Positions 25,911 through 33,867 of a stretch of DNA of 38,630 nt are shown here, piece after piece. The translations under genes were made by a program, and so were the position numbers. The stretch spans positions 1-38,630 of the forward strand of contig JAIBAE010000039.1 of NCBI GenBank assembly GCA_019695345.1, read 5' to 3'. The notes beneath the pieces are model-generated. The model did no database searches. It saw only the letters and a list, made by a program, of their open reading frames with translations, and was not told where the DNA came from. The DNA comes from Bacteroidota bacterium. GTDB taxonomy: Bacteria; Bacteroidota; Ignavibacteria; Kapaibacteriales; NICIL-2. Positions within the stretch are counted from its first letter, which is position 1; every line of letters starts with the position of its first letter.

Positions 25911-25987
25911 AAATCACTACTCATTTTCTACAGTGGTGGTACTCATTTAGTACACGGTTGGCAGTGTACCGGGTGTGGAAAACTTTG
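25911..25987 (+). repeat. 22-bp unit array with extended block, overlapping a stop codon
   Basis: AAATCACTACTCATTTTCTA + CAGTGGT is identical to 36325-36351, and TGTGGAAAACT recurs further on at both sites. The second unit starts at 25939; its TCA provides the TGA stop of the metalloprotease gene. Confidence 0.8.
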
Positions 25988-26767
25988 TTTAACGCAGGGG
26001 TAAGTTTCATTTAACTTTCTTTTGTAACCATTGAAATGCGTAGTATTCTGCATCACTTTTTGAGGTATTGAACAACAACGGGAGGGTTGCACCACAACCT
26101 GATACAAATCCTGAACTATGTTCATACCCAACCAATACCCGCCTCGGTTATATAAGGGGGAGCCATCTGCATAATAGAACAATTCGTTAGTAAGCGCATG
26201 ATGGAAGTTATCTAAACAAAACCTACACATATCTTTCTTGGAAACATGGCACTGTTGTAGCCAGTTATTATACTGTGCATTGGTGTACACATCAGCCCAA
26301 AGGATTTGTTGTGTGGGTAGCGTTGTTATAATGCTACTACAAAAGGTAGCAACACCTTCGCAAAGGAGATTTCTGCTTAAAAGGGATTGCTCAGTTTGAT
26401 TGTGGAAATAATATTCGGGTTGAATTGTGTAGTGGTAGGCATGTAGCAGTTCATGTAAAACAAACACATCTGCATACATTGTTGTTGCGTAATGTTCTAC
26501 GCAATAAAATGGATAGGCACTGGAGTTATAAAAGAATGCGTGTCCGTTAGTACCAAAATCGCCAATAGTGGTAATACATTGATTAGAAGCAAGTGGAAGG
26601 TTAATCGCACTAAATACTGAGAGATACTTCTGAAACGTTTGTTGAACTATTGTAAAGTTTTTACTCCAGTCCTTTGTTTGATTATCTATAAGTACCTCTT
26701 TGTTGTTCAAGTAATACTCACGATAATGTTCTTTAAACGAAAGCAGTATATTTTCCCAGTTATCCAT
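25943..26767 (-). CDS. HELLH zinc metalloprotease (gluzincin-like)
   Basis: 274 residues. HELLH at 105-109 within VFVLHELLHAYHY, with Glu137 (LLCEGVATF) 28 residues later as probable third zinc ligand, fits the gluzincin pattern. There is no signal peptide, so it should act in the cytoplasm or on co-released proteins. The C-terminal ~30 residues are Cys/His/Pro-rich (RCCSIPQ...HPVHCQPCTK) and the last codons lie in a repeat, so the true C-terminus may have been changed by insertion of that repeat. A terminator separates it from the MANIT genes upstream. Substrate unknown; other proteins of the cluster are candidates. Confidence 0.8.
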   Translation of the reverse strand: MDNWENILLSFKEHYREYYLNNKEVLIDNQTKDWSKNFTIVQQTFQKYLSVFSAINLPLASNQCITTIGDFGTNGHAFFYNSSAYPFYCVEHYATTMYADVFVLHELLHAYHYTIQPEYYFHNQTEQSLLSRNLLCEGVATFCSSIITTLPTQQILWADVYTNAQYNNWLQQCHVSKKDMCRFCLDNFHHALTNELFYYADGSPLYNRGGYWLGMNIVQDLYQVVVQPSRCCSIPQKVMQNTTHFNGYKRKLNETYPCVKQSFPHPVHCQPCTK

Positions 26768-26810
26768 ACAATTGAAAAATGTAGAAGAACATCACGTTGA
26801 ATAATATACA

Positions 26811-26849
26811 AAAAAAATCATGGAGGTGCTCCAATGCGGCTCACCTCCA
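26811..26849 (-). terminator. Terminator of the MANIT gene pair
   Basis: TGGAGGTG pairs perfectly with CACCTCCA over a 13-nt loop, and on the minus strand TGATTTTTTTTG follows. It lies 67 nt after the stop at 26916 and before the metalloprotease start. Confidence 0.85.
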
Positions 26850-26915
26850 CTACAGAATCGGGGAATTCAAAAGTAACAGTTATACTAACTGCTTGAACTT
26901 ACTACTGCGAGTACA

Positions 26916-28019
26916 TTAAGTGCCACTCTTTTCTATCATATAGGAACCGACTGAAAGTACAGTTGTACCATCGGATAATGTGATGTTAATTGTCTCGGCA
27001 ACAACATCATCACCTGTATATGTAATAGTAAATTTAATACCCTCATCATTCCAGGTGCCTGGAGTTATAGTAACTCCATTTGTTGTTGGTGATACTGTTA
27101 AATTAGATTTACCGGCAACATTGGTTCCAAGAAATTCCCCAAAGATTACATAACTAGTACCGCTTTTCAAGTTTCCACCACCGGGTATCGGTATTGGATC
27201 TCCTTGTGTTGGAATTTCATACACTCCGTCAACAGTAGGTGTTCTTTCTACTAAACTTTCCAGTTCCATTATTAGCTTTAGATATGCGGGATCGTTCATG
27301 ATTGAACTTAAATCACCAGCATACTGTTTAATAAATGCAGGTGTTACAAACATATAGGTGTCCTTATGAACCGTCATTGTTGTACTTGAAGACTGTTCTT
27401 TAAAACAAGGACCAAGAGTAACGGTTTGAGCTACTGTTTGGGCATCGGCTGTAACCACTATTGCGCTTACCACTGGCATTCCAAGCAAGTACTCGCATAC
27501 AAATATGATATTGGCAACCTGACTTGTTAACGATGAAGATTGACCAGAGATATTTACGCCTTCCTTGCCCATTGTATTTATCATAGCAGATGCAAATCCT
27601 AACTCACCTGCACCGGTAGCCAACCCCAGAATTGCCTCAATCAACTCTTGGCTAAAGTTTGCTCCCCAACTGGAAGTTGTATACGATACGTCTTCTTCAT
27701 TGATATGCACAAAATATCCTGAACCATCTATTACAGCTTCAAGTGCATCATAATTATAGAGACTGTAATTTGGTAACTGTCCTGTTGTTTTATCCGGGGT
27801 ACCATTTGGATTGGTACTTTGAGAAATTGCTTTCGTCATTGCTGCAAAAAAAACAGATACTTCAGCAAAGACATCTCGTACTGATTGCTGTATGGTATCG
27901 CTCTTTTCATCTGTGGAAACTAACATAATGTTTCCCGTCTCGTTAAAGACATAACGCTTCACAGCCTGGATGTTAAATGGATCGGGCTGAGGTAGCGAGA
28001 GTTGGGTAATATTTGCCAT
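26916..28019 (-). CDS. Cluster protein MANIT-2, with C-terminal Ig-like domain
   Basis: 367 residues starting MANITQLSLP. About residues 110-250 form a conserved-looking globular part (SWGANFSQELIEAILGLATG ... LGMPVVSAIVVT ... TYMFVTPAFIKQYAGDL). The last ~100 residues, after a Gly/Pro hinge (IPIPGGGNLKSG), alternate as in an Ig/IPT-like beta sandwich. No signal peptide or sorting domain. It follows the other MANIT-starting protein by 83 nt on the same transcript, ending at a terminator. I do not recognise the family; the identical first five residues of the two proteins may be a shared targeting signal or coincidence. Confidence 0.75.
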   Translation of the reverse strand: MANITQLSLPQPDPFNIQAVKRYVFNETGNIMLVSTDEKSDTIQQSVRDVFAEVSVFFAAMTKAISQSTNPNGTPDKTTGQLPNYSLYNYDALEAVIDGSGYFVHINEEDVSYTTSSWGANFSQELIEAILGLATGAGELGFASAMINTMGKEGVNISGQSSSLTSQVANIIFVCEYLLGMPVVSAIVVTADAQTVAQTVTLGPCFKEQSSSTTMTVHKDTYMFVTPAFIKQYAGDLSSIMNDPAYLKLIMELESLVERTPTVDGVYEIPTQGDPIPIPGGGNLKSGTSYVIFGEFLGTNVAGKSNLTVSPTTNGVTITPGTWNDEGIKFTITYTGDDVVAETINITLSDGTTVLSVGSYMIEKSGT

Positions 28020-28102
28020 GTAATAATTAAGTAAAATGTTTTAAAAATGATATTGATGGACTATACCATTCAACATCTGTGTTATTATCAAACTGACCGG
28101 AA

Positions 28103-29056
28103 TTATAGATTGTAATTTTTTAATACAACACCTACCGGATTATAGCGCATTGACATATAGATGTTATCGTTGTTGTTGTGAGGCACACATATTGGGAATA
28201 TATACACGGTGCTACCATTAGGCATATACTTGGCTGTAGTTCCCGGTATTACATGCCCGCCAACAAATGATGAACTACACGAGAACCCGGACTTACCATT
28301 TGCATAATTATACGATGAACATAATGTTGGATAGCCACCACTATTACATTTATCTGCCCATAGTTGAATCCACGAACTATATCCATATGGCTTGGGGTCG
28401 TTTGTTGAGCCAATCACGTTTGCAAACGAATAGTTTAACGACCATGTAATAGTACCACCGTAGGTAGAGAATACAATTGATTGAACTTCCGTGATGTCTG
28501 TTAACGAAGGTTGAAGCGTATCGGGCTTATCGGGAGCAAACATTGCTTTGTAATCCAGATAGTTTTCGGGCGTAACCACTGGTGCAGGTCCGGTTTGTAT
28601 AACACCCTGAACACCGGCATCAAGAAGTTGTTGAACAAGTGCATCGATAGCATACCGAACAGACTTCTGAATTACAAGTTTTACTTCGGGCGTGGACTCG
28701 ATAAATGATGTTAAAAGATTGGGAGTACCTTGCGTAGTAGCAAAAGTGTTTAGCACACGTGCATCGGTAATGTGTGGATGTTGCTCTAAGCTTGTTAGAA
28801 TTGATACCTGCTTATCACTACCATCATCTTTCCCTGCAATTGTAACAAACTGAGTTTCGGGGTCGTAGCTATAGGGAATAGATAATTGCGCAAATACTTT
28901 ATAGTGATAATATTCACCAACTTCTACAGGTTCGCTAATAAACGTGTGCTCACCTTCGGTAAGCTCTATATCAACCGTAACAAATTGTTCGTTGGTTGAT
29001 AACAAACCTTTAGTAAGAGAATTGAAAATTGGTAGTTTGAATGTAATGTTTGCCAT
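28103..29056 (-). CDS. Cluster protein MANIT-1, with C-terminal Cys/His motif domain
   Basis: 317 residues starting MANITFKLPI. Beta-rich N-terminal ~90 residues, helical centre (about 110-150), and a C-terminal domain from about 195 with SSWIQLWADKCN, three further Cys, GGHVIPG (His268) and YIFPICVPHN (Cys290, His293). The spaced His and Cys residues could bind a metal or form a catalytic site, but I cannot name the family. No signal peptide. Its leader has an ATAGAGTA element 23 nt before the ATG. First gene of a two-gene unit. Confidence 0.75.
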   Translation of the reverse strand: MANITFKLPIFNSLTKGLLSTNEQFVTVDIELTEGEHTFISEPVEVGEYYHYKVFAQLSIPYSYDPETQFVTIAGKDDGSDKQVSILTSLEQHPHITDARVLNTFATTQGTPNLLTSFIESTPEVKLVIQKSVRYAIDALVQQLLDAGVQGVIQTGPAPVVTPENYLDYKAMFAPDKPDTLQPSLTDITEVQSIVFSTYGGTITWSLNYSFANVIGSTNDPKPYGYSSWIQLWADKCNSGGYPTLCSSYNYANGKSGFSCSSSFVGGHVIPGTTAKYMPNGSTVYIFPICVPHNNNDNIYMSMRYNPVGVVLKNYNL

Positions 29057-29079
29057 TGATTTCTTTCTTTGATAAGTAA

Positions 29080-29100
29080 TACTCTATGTTATTCAAGTTG
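29080..29100 (-). promoter_or_regulatory. ATAGAGTA element before MANIT-1
   Basis: The minus strand reads CAACTTGAATAACATAGAGT + A, 23 nt before the start codon. The position matches the elements before 33282 and 22403; the upstream GAAAAC half is degenerate here (CTTGAATAAC). Confidence 0.5.
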
Positions 29101-29163
29101 TTTGGGTGCAAACTCAATCTTTGACTTTTAGCAATAAGAACCTAATTGCAAAAAAGTGCTCTA

Positions 29164-30009
29164 TCAGAATTTCAGATGCTCGGCATATACCATACTGCCG
29201 GTGTATTCTTCTTGGTTTGGAAACTTCTGATAGGTATAACAGCCATCGCCGGACTTTTTCCAATCATCATTAATTCCTTCAGAACCACCTGTTAATATCC
29301 CAACCACATTTCCTGTTTTACGACTAAGAACCGGACTACCCGAATTACCGGGAAAGAGTGTGATATACCCTTTGAATTCCGATAAGTCTGCTTCTGTATC
29401 TGCTACTATTCCTTCGCTGAATTTCATTGTTTGCCCCAATGGATACCCCGCCATCATAATTGCGTCGTTGGTTCTTAAGGAACGCTGTTCCGTAATGGGA
29501 GCAAGGTTATAAAGGAGCTTACCGTTTTTAACGGATTGTTTGGTTGTGATTTTACAAATGTCTTTATCGGGATGATAGGTAATAGCCGTAACATCATACA
29601 TAACAAAAGTAAATGGAGAAGTAGGCGAGCTTTTTCTAAAAAATCCCGACATCAGTTTAAGCTTTGAAGCATCATTGGGCTTGGCATCTACTTCGGCTAA
29701 TACATCCTGAACTACGTGTGCGGCAGTCATAAATGTTTTCGATTCAATCGCAAATGCTGTCCCGGTCATCCATACCGCTGTTTCGCCTGCAATTGCATCG
29801 CATAACTTACCATTACCGCCGTACGGATACATTGGTTGGTTATTATAATAATACCCACTTGTTTTGGTTTTAAGTGTTGCTTTAGGTACATCCAAAAATG
29901 GCTGACCTACAGCACACACAATACATGTTGATGTTGCTTTGTCTCTAATGTCAACAGGCGTTTGTTTTGAAAAATACTCTTGCGGATAAAAGTCATTAAA
30001 AATTGCCAT
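29164..30009 (-). CDS. Trypsin-like serine protease without signal peptide
   Basis: 281 residues, chymotrypsin/trypsin fold, closest in style to V8/Glu-specific-type peptidases (Trypsin_2). Catalytic triad: His98 in FMTAAHVV, Asp150 in HPDKDICKI, Ser223 in FPGNSGSPVL; GTAF before the His strand and VVGILTGG near the end are also typical. The N-terminal ~75 residues precede the fold and may be a propeptide or partner-binding region, but no export signal is seen. It is the last gene of a unit that begins with the DUF2589 genes. Processing of a cluster protein is a reasonable inference; the specificity is unknown. Confidence 0.88.
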   Translation of the reverse strand: MAIFNDFYPQEYFSKQTPVDIRDKATSTCIVCAVGQPFLDVPKATLKTKTSGYYYNNQPMYPYGGNGKLCDAIAGETAVWMTGTAFAIESKTFMTAAHVVQDVLAEVDAKPNDASKLKLMSGFFRKSSPTSPFTFVMYDVTAITYHPDKDICKITTKQSVKNGKLLYNLAPITEQRSLRTNDAIMMAGYPLGQTMKFSEGIVADTEADLSEFKGYITLFPGNSGSPVLSRKTGNVVGILTGGSEGINDDWKKSGDGCYTYQKFPNQEEYTGSMVYAEHLKF

Positions 30010-30055
30010 AGTTGTTTTGTGGTTATGTTTTTAAAAAAATTCTGTACAGGTTTTG

Positions 30056-30451
30056 TTATGCGTTAATAAGGATTGTTATTTCCGAGCCGTAGCTAAACTT
30101 ATCGGAATGTTTACTACTTGTACCATCCGGCTCCACGATTATCTCTATGGGTATATAACCCACAGCCATATACTTTGATAAATCACTCGTTCCAATTAAT
30201 CTTTTTTCTTCTGAATAAAAGGAAACCAGTACATCGGTATCACTACCCGGTCTATCTTTTATACTATAATATTCACTTTGATTACGTAACCGGGCAAAGT
30301 AGTTTTCAAAATCTTTTGTTGTATAATAAATGTTGTATAGTGCGGTTGATTCTATTCCATCAGAATAAACATGATGAACGGAATCAGGGCTAACATCATA
30401 AAAGTCATTTGTTAGAGTATGAAACGAGCAGGGTATATTAGTTTGAAACAT
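30056..30451 (-). CDS. Small beta-rich cluster protein, tandem paralogue 2
   Basis: 131 residues. It aligns with the next gene upstream (30496-30879): both start M-x-x-x-NIPCSF-x-T, share NIYY, then SFY.E...IGTS and KYM.VGYIPIE against ERYVTIGHYPID. Strands dominate, with no signal peptide or membrane segment. A tandem duplication with strong divergence indicates two different partners or roles. 46-nt gap to the protease gene on the same strand suggests co-transcription. Function unknown. Confidence 0.75.
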   Translation of the reverse strand: MFQTNIPCSFHTLTNDFYDVSPDSVHHVYSDGIESTALYNIYYTTKDFENYFARLRNQSEYYSIKDRPGSDTDVLVSFYSEEKRLIGTSDLSKYMAVGYIPIEIIVEPDGTSSKHSDKFSYGSEITILINA

Positions 30452-30495
30452 AGTAATAGTGTTTGGTTGTTTTTAATAAAAAGATTACATCACAG

Positions 30496-30879
30496 CTACA
30501 GAATTTCAATAATAGTATGCCCATGATGAAAACGGTCTCTCCCTTTTACTCCAATACCTTCCTCACTTAACAACATATCAATTGGATAGTGCCCTATTGT
30601 TACATATCGTTCAACTACGCATGTTCCAATCCGGACTCCGTCTTCATTAAAAAATGTGATGGATGCCTGAACTTCACTGATATGATCAACTCTATATGAA
30701 GTACATTCATGATGAAGCTGAACACAGGTATTTTTAGTCTCTAGATTGGCATAGTATATATTCTTGGGATTTTCATGATGAGTTCCATCGAATTTGTAAC
30801 GAATAACCAATCTTTCTTGAATTACATATCTACTTCCATGTTCAGTTCTGAAGGAACAAGGGATATTTACATCATACAT
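30496..30879 (-). CDS. Small beta-rich cluster protein, tandem paralogue 1
   Basis: 127 residues, His-rich compared with its paralogue (HHENP, LHHEC, HHGHT). The N-terminal VNIPCSFRT and the central IGTCVVERYVTIGHYPID mark it as a duplicate of the next gene. The start at 30879 has a GGAGAACAAA leader. It lies 45 nt after the DUF2589-like gene. Function unknown. Confidence 0.75.
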   Translation of the reverse strand: MYDVNIPCSFRTEHGSRYVIQERLVIRYKFDGTHHENPKNIYYANLETKNTCVQLHHECTSYRVDHISEVQASITFFNEDGVRIGTCVVERYVTIGHYPIDMLLSEEGIGVKGRDRFHHGHTIIEIL

Positions 30880-30924
30880 TTTGTTCTCCTGAATGTGTAT
30901 TTGTAATGAGTACTGTTATTTCTT

Positions 30925-31563
30925 TTAATTAGGAATCTGGCTTCGCAATGCTCTTTCATATCCTTCAATCATTTTCTTTAATCCTTCTGAGCTTTCCTGA
31001 GGAGTTAATGTAATCTCGATAGATGCTGTATGTGCACTCGGTACCGTTGTTCCTGTTGATTCCGTATATGAAGGTGTTGATGCGGGTGTAGGAAATGCTA
31101 CTTTCAAATCGTTACCATCAATTGAGAGTTCCAGATTGGTTTTGAATTTTACTTCGGCAACCTTTGTCATATTCACCGGTATAAGAGTTATTAAGGGTAC
31201 CTCAACATTGCGCATGATAGTGCCGGAACTTGTTTGGTCGGGGTATTGTAGTGTTACCGTTTTTGCACGCAAGCTATCAAGTGACTTCGATGCACCTTCT
31301 TGCTTACCTTCATCTTGCAATGCACTCTTGGCATTAAGGAATGCTTCTCTGGTATGTTCAATTACCTCTTTGGTTGGTCTGGTATGGAACATAAAATTTT
31401 CTATGGATTCCAGTGCATCATCTAACGACTGACGAATTTCATCGGTGTTAGAAGAGGATTCAAAATATGTATCTAACAAGCGTAGATTTTCTTGCATGAG
31501 TGCATCATTAGCCGATAGAACCGCACCATGAATGACGTTGATAAGTTGTTCAAATGCTATCAT
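30925..31563 (-). CDS. DUF2589-related protein
   Basis: 212 residues. The core VEVPLITLIPVNMTKVAEVK then FKTNLELSI is the middle strand pair of DUF2589 (PF11655), and the end (SIEITLTPQESSEGLKKMIE) matches its C-terminal strand plus helix. The N-terminal ~100 residues are a helical region (TRPTKEVIEHTREAFLNAKS) replacing the short GLPxxxLIGAPL helix of the other two. It starts 2 nt after the zinc-ribbon gene stop, so translation is coupled. DUF2589 has no established function. Confidence 0.8.
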   Translation of the reverse strand: MIAFEQLINVIHGAVLSANDALMQENLRLLDTYFESSSNTDEIRQSLDDALESIENFMFHTRPTKEVIEHTREAFLNAKSALQDEGKQEGASKSLDSLRAKTVTLQYPDQTSSGTIMRNVEVPLITLIPVNMTKVAEVKFKTNLELSIDGNDLKVAFPTPASTPSYTESTGTTVPSAHTASIEITLTPQESSEGLKKMIEGYERALRSQIPN

Positions 31564-31565
31564 AG

Positions 31566-31820
31566 TTATAATGTACTATTTGTGATTTGGTTTTGTTTAT
31601 TACCTTTACGTTGCTTTTTGTTTTTTGAGCTAAACTTACTTTTGCTTAACTCTTTAAATTCTTCAAACACCGTAGTGGCTTGCTCTACACTCTCCTGGGC
31701 TATCCCTATAACTGCAAAACACGATGGACATGAAAACTTATGTCCGCGTATTAATGCTTGTGCATCAAACGGAATCTTTGTTTGGCAAATTGGGCATGGT
31801 ATTTTTTGTTCGTTAATCAT
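31566..31820 (-). CDS. Zinc-ribbon small protein
   Basis: 84 residues. CPICQTKIPFDAQ...HKFSCPSC gives two CPxC knuckles (Cys9/12 and Cys30/33) of a single zinc ribbon at the N-terminus, followed by a helix and a very basic Lys/Ser/Asn-rich tail. Such ribbons mediate protein or nucleic-acid contacts. It is embedded between two DUF2589-type genes (23-nt and 2-nt gaps), so it probably works with them. Confidence 0.8.
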   Translation of the reverse strand: MINEQKIPCPICQTKIPFDAQALIRGHKFSCPSCFAVIGIAQESVEQATTVFEEFKELSKSKFSSKNKKQRKGNKQNQITNSTL

Positions 31821-31843
31821 AATATGATACTTTCAATAGAATG

Positions 31844-32494
31844 TTAATCTTTTTTGGAGGATAAAGGTATTTCATCATCATTGGGAACAAGGTCAACAAC
31901 ATTGATAGCATTGGTGTATATATCAATTATCTCGAGTAGACCTTTTGTTAAAGGCAAAGTGCCTGCCTCAACACTAATTTGAAACGAGCTACTTATATCA
32001 CGCTCGTACTTTTTACTTACAGAAACATCTTTAGGTGATGAAGTACCTTTACCAATACGACCTAACAATTCAACATTTTTGCTTTTAGTTGTACTTGATT
32101 TTTTGGATGTGACATCGTCGGTTTCCTCGGATATAGAATACTGCGATGTAAACTCAATATCAAAATTGATGTCGGCATTTTCTATTCCAAGACTATTTAT
32201 GGGAATAATAGTAAGAATAGGAAGTGAGAAATATGCTGTTACTTGTTTCACCACCGGCTCATCATCCAGATTGCTACCGGGCTCTACAATGCTACGAGTA
32301 ACAACCATCGTAATCATTATAGGTTCATAAACATTGTCTCTACGGTAAAAGCAATTGTTTAGCAGTGATTGCATTTGCTCTTTAGCCATTGCCGATTGTG
32401 CTTTTGCAATGGCAAGCAATGGTTTACCAATTATATCATAAATCGGTAATCCGGTAAAATGATAGTTACTACGTTGTGCTTTATCTTTTGCCAT
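31844..32494 (-). CDS. DUF2589 protein b
   Basis: 216 residues. N-terminal FTGLPIYDIIGKPLLAIAKA helix, the strand ITAYFSLPILTIIPINSLGI (here VTAYFSLPIL...) with ENADINFDIEF, a Ser/Lys-rich middle, and a C-terminal ISSSFQISVEAGTLPLTKGL motif all fit DUF2589 (PF11655). Paralogue of the next gene upstream, with about equal length. No signal peptide. The 137-nt gap upstream could hold an additional promoter. Family function is unknown; the alternating Ser-rich strands suggest a beta-layer protein that self-assembles or contacts membranes, which is inference. Confidence 0.85.
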   Translation of the reverse strand: MAKDKAQRSNYHFTGLPIYDIIGKPLLAIAKAQSAMAKEQMQSLLNNCFYRRDNVYEPIMITMVVTRSIVEPGSNLDDEPVVKQVTAYFSLPILTIIPINSLGIENADINFDIEFTSQYSISEETDDVTSKKSSTTKSKNVELLGRIGKGTSSPKDVSVSKKYERDISSSFQISVEAGTLPLTKGLLEIIDIYTNAINVVDLVPNDDEIPLSSKKD

Positions 32495-32631
32495 GGTAGT
32501 TTTTAATATTAATAGTTAACAAAGTAAATAACCGGAATAGTGTACGTAACAATAGTTGAGGGAACCTGATACCTCACTATCCCGATTATTACTACTACGT
32601 ACGTTTAGGAATGCACTACTTTTCTATTGGT

Positions 32632-33282
32632 TTATTTTTTCTCAGCAGGCATTTCGTATGGTTGTATTGCCAATGTAAAGGCTGTTATGATTGTATCAAC
32701 GCCCTTAGGTAAAGGTAACTGACCTGCATGAACATGTACGGTGTACTTGGCAGAATTACTTTTTTCGTAATGGCTGTTGAAACTTGATGAGTCTTTGCTA
32801 TCGTAGCTTGCATTACCTTTTATGGAGGCACTTATCGGACCCCAACCGGCTTTTACTTCCCATTCGGTAGAAACGGCAACTTCAGTTTCTTGCTTTTTAC
32901 TGGTTTCTTCTCCGTAGCTTGATTTTACTTCCATTTCAAAGTTGATATCAACTTCGTCTACCGCTAAAGAATTTAATGGTATGATAGTAAGTATTGGTAA
33001 ATCAAACTTTGTTTCAAATGTGCTCATAGTTGGTGGGTCTTCCGGTTTTGCTCCGGGAACTAACACACCTCTTGTTAACGACATCTTAATCATTATTGGT
33101 GTGTAATTCTTATTGGTTGCATCGTACGAAAAACATGTATTCAACATGAATTGCGTTTGTGTGAGTGCCATTGCTGCGTTAGCTTTTGCCGCAGCATTTA
33201 ATGGCGCTCCTATTAAATCATCCATTGGCAAACCTGTAAAGGCTTGCGCCATGGACACGAGTTCCGGGCTATCACTTGCCAT
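32632..33282 (-). CDS. DUF2589 protein a
   Basis: 216 residues: FTGLPMDDLIGAPLNAAAKA (about 15-34) is the best match to the DUF2589 N-terminal motif. FDLPILTIIPLNSLAVDEVD and INFEMEVKSS form the central strands, followed by a Ser/Lys-rich beta region (AGWGPISASIKGNASYDSK) and the terminal KYTVHVHAGQLPLPKGVDTI. It heads the unit DUF2589a - DUF2589b - zinc ribbon - DUF2589-like - two small paralogues - trypsin-like protease, preceded by a clear ATAGAGTA block. No signal peptide. Confidence 0.88.
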   Translation of the reverse strand: MASDSPELVSMAQAFTGLPMDDLIGAPLNAAAKANAAMALTQTQFMLNTCFSYDATNKNYTPIMIKMSLTRGVLVPGAKPEDPPTMSTFETKFDLPILTIIPLNSLAVDEVDINFEMEVKSSYGEETSKKQETEVAVSTEWEVKAGWGPISASIKGNASYDSKDSSSFNSHYEKSNSAKYTVHVHAGQLPLPKGVDTIITAFTLAIQPYEMPAEKK

Positions 33283-33301
33283 AATTATTCTGTATTGATT
33301 A

Positions 33302-33325
33302 ATGCCTACTCTATAAGGTTTTCGG
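33302..33325 (-). promoter_or_regulatory. GAAAAC...ATAGAGTA box before DUF2589a
   Basis: The minus strand reads CCGAAAACCTTATAGAGTAG + GCATT, 24 nt before the ATG. It aligns without gaps to the box before 22403 (CTGAAAACTGAATAGAGTAA + GCATT). Conservation over about 25 nt at the same distance marks a shared promoter or operator. Confidence 0.65.
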
Positions 33326-33867
33326 CATCCCCTTCTATACCATCGGTTGGATATTGCCTGTTACCTATCATTACATTTTCTAATGAGGCGAAGCATTATG
33401 AATATGATTGATAGATGTACTACAGATATTACCGCATGAGTTTACGTTCCCTACTCTATTGTTGGCTTTTCGGTACCGCCATCGCCTATACTTTATCACA
33501 ATACTTTCTGCAGAAAAGTACTCCGGTAACGTATTCGTTATTGATTCTTTAACTCTATACTTTTTAGTGATGGCATATATCCGTTGCAGACATTCAATCA
33601 CTTTATTGATAATTCCCCTTAGTGCTGCTTAGGTAGGAATAGCGTTATTATTGATGCTAATTTCGTAGGCGAAACTACGCCATTCAAGAGGCGGCGTCAA
33701 CCCATATAAAACACTCTATTTTCCGGTATGTAGTATATCATTGTTTAGGTAGGTACCCCATCAAAAACACTCTCATTGTAGCTAATTGGGGTGACTAAAA
33801 ATCTATCTGTATGTGAATACCGTAATGCAACTCAATGACACAATCAAGTTGAGTATGACAGGATACA
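33326..33867. other. Non-coding region with additional TACTCTATT boxes
   Basis: No convincing gene. Two more box-like sites are present in plus-strand orientation: TACTCTATTGTTGGCTTTTC + GG at 33452-33473 and CACTCTATTTTCCGG at 33711-33725; a weaker ACTCTATAC lies at 33551. The density of such sites before the DUF2589 operon and beside the regulator gene suggests a control region. Confidence 0.5.
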
